This document shows, piece by piece, positions 58,357 to 64,000 of a stretch of DNA of 64,000 nucleotides. Location: contig CATNEN010000038.1 in NCBI GenBank assembly GCA_950097015.1, forward strand, positions 4,447,001-4,511,000, written 5' to 3'. Each line of letters starts with the position of its first letter. The first letter of the stretch is position 1. This DNA is from Macrostomum hystrix (lineage: Eukaryota > Platyhelminthes > Macrostomidae). The position numbers and the translations under genes were made by a program. The notes under the pieces were generated by a model. That model had not been told where the DNA came from. It saw only the letters and a program-made list of their open reading frames with translations, and ran no database searches.

Positions 58357-61300
58357 GGTTGGGATTCAGTTGGGATTCAGTTGGGATTCAGTTGGGATTC
58401 ATTTTGGATTCAGTTGAGATTCATTTTGGATTCAGTTGGGATTCATTTGGGATTCAGTTGGGATTCAGTTGAGATTCATTTTGGATTCAGTTGAGATTCA
58501 TTTGGGATTCAGTTGAGATTCATTTGGGATTCAGTTGGGATTCATTTGGGATTCAGTTGAGATTCATTTTGGATTCAGTTGAGATTCATTTTGGATTCAG
58601 TTGAGATTCATTTTGGATTCAGTTGGGATTCAGTTGGGATTCAGTTGGGATTCATTTTGGATTCAGTTGAGATTCAGTTGGGATTCAGTTGGGATTCAGT
58701 TGGGATTCAGTTGGGATTCAGTTGAGATTCAGTTGGGATTCATTTTGGATTCAGTTGAGATTCATTTGGGATTCAGTTGGGATTCATTTGGGATTCAGTT
58801 GAGATTCATTTGGGATTCAGTTGAGATTCATTTGGGATTCAGTTGAGATTCATTTGGGATTCAGTTGGGATTCAGTTGAGATTCATTTTGGATTCAGTTG
58901 GGATTCATTTGAGATTCATTTTGGATTCAGTTGAGATTCATTTTGGATTCAGTTGGGATTCATTTGGGATTCAGTTGAGATTCAGTTGGGATTCATTTTG
59001 GATTCAGTTGAGATTCATTTTGGATTCAGTTGGGATTCATTTGGGATTCAGTTGAGATTCATTTTGGATTCAGTTGAGATTCATTTTGGATTCAGTTGGG
59101 ATTCATTTGGGATTCAGTTAAGATTCATTTTGGATTCAGTTGGGATTCAGTTGGGATTCAGTTGGGATTCATTTTGGATTCAGTTGAGATTCAGTTGGGA
59201 TTCAGTTGGGATTCAGTTGGGATTCAGTTGGGATTCAGTTGGGATTCATTTTGGATTCAGTTGGGATTCATTTTGGATTCAGTTGGGATTCATTTTGGAT
59301 TCAGTTGAGATTCATTTTGGATTCAGTTGAGATTCATTTGGGATTCAGTTGAGATTCATTTGGGATTCAGTTGAGATTCATTTGGGATTCAGTTGGGATT
59401 CAGTTGAGATTCATTTTGGATTCAGTTGGGATTCATTTGAGATTCATTTTGGATTCAGTTGAGATTCATTTTGGATTCAGTTGGGATTCATTTGGGATTC
59501 AGTTGAGATTCATTTTGGATTCAGTTGAGATTCATTTTGGATTCAGTTGGGATTCATTTGGGATTCAGTTAAGATTCATTTTGGATTCAGTTGGGATTCA
59601 GTTGGGATTCAGTTGGGATTCATTTTGGATTCAGTTGAGATTCAGTTGGGATTCAGTTGGGATTCAGTTGGGATTCAGTTGGGATTCAGTTGAGATTCAG
59701 TTGGGATTCATTTTGGATTCAGTTGAGATTCATTTGGGATTCAGTTGGGATTCATTTTGGATTCAGTTGAGATTCATTTGGGATTCAGTTGGGATTCATT
59801 TGGGATTCAGTTGGGATTCATTTTGGATTCAGTTGAGATTCAGTTGGGATTCAGTTGAGATTCATTTTGGATTCAGTTGGGATTCATTTGGGATTCATTT
59901 TGGATTCAGTTGGGATTCATTTGGGATTCAGTTGAGATTCATTTTGGATTCAGTTGAGATTCATTTGGGATTCATTTTGGATTCAGTTGGGATTCATTTG
60001 GGATTCAGTTGAGATTCATTTTGGATTCATTTGAGATTCATTTTGGATTCAGTTGAGATTCATTTGAGATTCATTTTGGATTCAGTTGGGATTCATTTGA
60101 GATTCATTTTGGATTCAGTTGGGATTCATTTGGGATTCATTTTGGATTCAGTTGAGATTCATTTTGGATTCATTTGAGATTCATTTGAGATTCATTTTGG
60201 ATTCAGTTGAGATTCATTTTGGATTCATTTTGGATTCAGTTGGGATTCATTTGAGATTCATTTTGGATTCAGTTGAGATTCATTTTGGATTCAGTTGGGA
60301 TTCATTTGGGATACAGTTGAGATTCATTTTGGATTCTGTTGAGATTCATTTGGGATTCAGTTGAGATTCATTTTGGATTCAGTTGGGATTCAGTTGGGAT
60401 TCAGTTGGGATTCATTTTGGATTCAGTTGAGATTCAGTTGGGATTCAGTTGGGATTCAGTTGGGATTCAGTTGGGATTCAGTTGAGATTCAGTTGGGATT
60501 CATTTTGGATTCAGTTGAGATTCATTTGGGATTCAGTTGGGATTCATTTTGGATTCAGTTGAGATTCATTTGGGATTCAGTTGGGATTCGTTTTGGATTC
60601 AGTTGAGATTCATTTGGGATTCAGTTGGGATTCATTTTGGATTCAGTTGAGATTCATTTGGATTCAGTTGAGATTCATTTTGGATTCAGTTGAGATTCAG
60701 TTGGGATTCAGTTGAGATTCATTTTGGATTCAGTTGGGATTCATTTGAGATTCATTTTGGATTCAGTTGAGATTCATTTGGGATTCATTTTGGATTCAGT
60801 TGAGATTCATTTGAGATTCATTTTGGATTCAGTTGGGATTCATTTGGGATTCATTTTGGATTCAGTTGGGATTCATTTGAGATTCATTTTGGATTCAGTT
60901 GGGATTCATTTGGGATTCATTTGGGATTCAGTTGGGATTCATTTGAGATTCATTTGGGATTCAGTTGAGATTCATTTTGGATTCAGTTGAGATTCATTTG
61001 GGATTCATTTGGGAATCATTTTGGATTCAGTTGGGATTCATTTGAGATTCATTTTGGATTCAGTTGGGATTCATTTGAGATTCATTTTGGATTCAGTTGG
61101 GATTCATTTGGGATTCATTTTGGATTCAGTTGGGATTCATTTGAGATTCAGTTGGGATTCAGTTGAGATTCATTTGGGATTCAGTTGAGATTCATTTTGG
61201 ATTCAGTTGAGATTCATTTGGGATTCAGTTGAGATTCAGTTGGGATTCAGTTGGGATTCAGTTGGGATTCATTTGAGATTCATTTTAGATTCAGTTGAGA

Positions 61301-64000
61301 TTCATTTTGGATTCAGTTGGGATTCATTTGAGATTCATTTTGGATTCAGTTGGGATTCATTTGGGATTCATTTTGGATTCAGTTGGGATTCATTTGAGAT
61401 TCATTTGGGATTCAGTTGAGATTCATTTGGGATTCAGTTGAGATTCATTTGGGATTCAGTTGGGATTCAGTTGAGATTCATTTTGGATTCAGTTGGGATT
61501 CATTTGAGATTCATTTTGGATTCAGTTGAGATTCATTTTGGATTCAGTTGGGATTCATTTGGGATTCAGTTGAGATTCATTTTGGATTCAGTTGAGATTC
61601 ATTTTGGATTCAGTTGGGATTCATTTGGGATTCAGTTAAGATTCATTTTGGATTCAGTTGGGATTCAGTTGGGATTCAGTTGGGATTCATTTTGGATTCA
61701 GTTGAGATTCAGTTGGGATTCAGTTGGGATTCAGTTGGGATTCAGTTGGGATTCAGTTGAGATTCAGTTGGGATTCATTTTGGATTCAGTTGAGATTCAT
61801 TTGGGATTCAGTTGGGATTCATTTTGGATTCAGTTGAGATTCATTTGGGATTCAGTTGGGATTCATTTGGGATTCAGTTGGGATTCATTTTGGATTCAGT
61901 TGAGATTCAGTTGGGATTCAGTTGAGATTCATTTTGGATTCAGTTGGGATTCATTTGGGATTCATTTTGGATTCAGTTGGGATTCATTTGGGATTCAGTT
62001 GAGATTCATTTTGGATTCAGTTGAGATTCATTTGGGATTCATTTTGGATTCAGTTGGGATTCATTTGGGATTCAGTTGAGATTCATTTTGGATTCATTTG
62101 AGATTCATTTTGGATTCAGTTGAGATTCATTTGAGATTCATTTTGGATTCAGTTGGGATTCATTTGAGATTCATTTTGGATTCAGTTGGGATTCATTTGG
62201 GATTCATTTTGGATTCAGTTGAGATTCATTTTGGATTCATTTGAGATTCATTTGAGATTCATTTTGGATTCAGTTGAGATTCATTTTGGATTCATTTTGG
62301 ATTCAGTTGGGATTCATTTGAGATTCATTTTGGATTCAGTTGAGATTCATTTTGGATTCAGTTGGGATTCATTTGGGATACAGTTGAGATTCATTTTGGA
62401 TTCTGTTGAGATTCATTTGGGATTCAGTTGAGATTCATTTTGGATTCAGTTGGGATTCAGTTGGGATTCAGTTGGGATTCATTTTGGATTCAGTTGAGAT
62501 TCAGTTGGGATTCAGTTGGGATTCAGTTGGGATTCAGTTGGGATTCAGTTGAGATTCAGTTGGGATTCATTTTGGATTCAGTTGAGATTCATTTGGGATT
62601 CAGTTGGGATTCATTTTGGATTCAGTTGAGATTCATTTGGGATTCAGTTGGGATTCGTTTTGGATTCAGTTGAGATTCATTTGGGATTCAGTTGGGATTC
62701 ATTTTGGATTCAGTTGAGATTCATTTGGATTCAGTTGAGATTCATTTTGGATTCAGTTGAGATTCAGTTGGGATTCAGTTGAGATTCATTTTGGATTCAG
62801 TTGGGATTCATTTGAGATTCATTTTGGATTCAGTTGAGATTCATTTGGGATTCATTTTGGATTCAGTTGAGATTCATTTGAGATTCATTTTGGATTCAGT
62901 TGGGATTCATTTGGGATTCATTTTGGATTCAGTTGGGATTCATTTGAGATTCATTTTGGATTCAGTTGGGATTCATTTGAGATTCATTTGGGATTCAGTT
63001 GGGATTCATTTGAGATTCATTTGGGATTCAGTTGAGATTCATTTTGGATTCAGTTGAGATTCATTTGGGATTCATTTGGGAATCATTTTGGATTCAGTTG
63101 GGATTCATTTGAGATTCATTTTGGATTCAGTTGGGATTCATTTGAGATTCATTTTGGATTCAGTTGGGATTCATTTGGGATTCATTTTGGATTCAGTTGG
63201 GATTCATTTGAGATTCAGTTGGGATTCAGTTGAGATTCATTTGGGATTCAGTTGAGATTCATTTTGGATTCAGTTGAGATTCATTTGGGATTCAGTTGAG
63301 ATTCAGTTGGGATTCAGTTGGGATTCAGTTGGGATTCATTTGAGATTCATTTTAGATTCAGTTGAGATTCATTTTGGATTCAGTTGGGATTCATTTGAGA
63401 TTCATTTTGGATTCAGTTGGGATTCATTTGGGATTCATTTTGGATTCAGTTGGGATTCATTTGAGATTCATTTTGGATTCAGTTGAGATTCATTTGGGAT
63501 TCAGTTGAGATTCATTTTGGATTCAGTTGGGATTCAGTTGGGATTCAGTTGGGATTCAGTTGGGATTCAGTTGGGATTCAGTTGAGATTCAGTTGGGATT
63601 CATTTTGGATTCAGTTGAGATTCAGTTGGGATTCAGTTGGGATTCAGTTGGGATTCAGTTGAGATTCATTTGGGATTCAGTTGGGATTCATTTTGGATTC
63701 AGTTGAGATTCATTTGGGATTCAGTTGGGATTCATTTTGGATTCAGTTGAGATTCAGTTGGGATTCAGTTGGGATTCATTTGGGATTCAGTTGGGATTCA
63801 TTTTGGATTCAGTTGAGATTCAGTTGGGATTCAGTTGGGATTCAGTTGGGATTCAGTTGAGATTCATTTGGATTCAGTTGAGATTCATTTTGGATTCAGT
63901 TGAGATTCATTTTGGATTCAGTTGAGATTCAGTTGGGATTCAGTTGGGATTCAGTTGGGATTCAGTTGAGATTCATTTGGGATTCAGTTGGGATTCATTT
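58357..64000. repeat. 11-bp satellite with higher-order duplications, more than 5.6 kb
   Basis: About 510 copies of an 11-bp unit, GGGATTCAGTT, GAGATTCATTT or GGATTCATTTT, follow one another without interruption and run off the window. Variant order repeats at long range. About 2,067 bp starting near 59340 recurs from near 61407 with very few differences, blocks near 58843 recur 528 bp later, and blocks near 58601 recur 1,760 bp later. The array lies directly before the exon acceptor at 58352, so it is intronic. Long open frames occur on the plus strand only because the unit rarely makes stops. Confidence 0.97.

Noticed and set aside
58601-63925. Many plus-strand frames rich in Phe, Ile, Leu, Asp, Ser and Trp
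   Set aside because: They are readings of the 11-bp satellite; identical frames at a fixed 2,067-bp offset reflect DNA duplication, not protein families.

Overview
This window is nuclear DNA from an animal. Every gene is split by GT-AG introns and the protein families are metazoan: Ig, FN3, DB module, C-type lectin, complement control (CCP), fibronectin type II, an AGC kinase and ALG11. DB modules, tRNA-derived SINEs and an RNase H-bearing non-LTR element suggest an invertebrate, probably a protostome. A lophotrochozoan or free-living flatworm would fit, but the species is inferred, not shown.

Layout: 199-7415 (minus) is the 5' part of a secreted Ig/DB/FN3 protein gene that runs off the left edge. 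10258-13615 (minus) is a complete ALG11 mannosyltransferase. 15432-17361 (minus) is the 3' part of an LRMDA-like leucine-rich repeat gene. 23189-27978 (plus) is a Golgi GT10 fucosyltransferase. 32017-33428 is a 5'-truncated non-LTR retrotransposon with target-site duplications. 34492-34894 (plus) is a small cysteine-rich secreted peptide. 37733-41049 (minus) is an RSKR/SgK494-like kinase. 43529-44357 (plus) is an unrecognised protein with one membrane segment. 45356-46961 (plus) is a mucin-FN2-FN2-transmembrane protein. 47892-51318 and 52580-56990 (both minus) are tandem paralogues with a selectin-like order: C-type lectin, four CCP modules, transmembrane segment. 57965-58351 (minus) is the last exon of an unrecognised gene whose intron holds a satellite of more than 5.6 kb that continues past the right edge.

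The dominant feature is the number of tandem arrays. Most lie inside introns and almost every one has its own unit (10, 11, 14, 15, 16, 20, 25, 30, 32, 33, 39, 51 or 53 bp). They give many long open frames that are not genes. Some units recur: a 13-bp core is shared by two 20-bp arrays, a 32-bp unit occurs in two arrays, and a 16-bp unit lies at two sites 28 kb apart in opposite orientation. A tRNA-derived SINE family has at least five copies, and a foldback element lies upstream of the LRMDA-like exons.

The genes do not form a pathway. Two act in glycosylation (ALG11 in the ER, the fucosyltransferase in the Golgi), and five or more encode secreted or cell-surface proteins. Exon models were made by hand from splice sites, reading phase and family knowledge; phases agree in every multi-exon model given.
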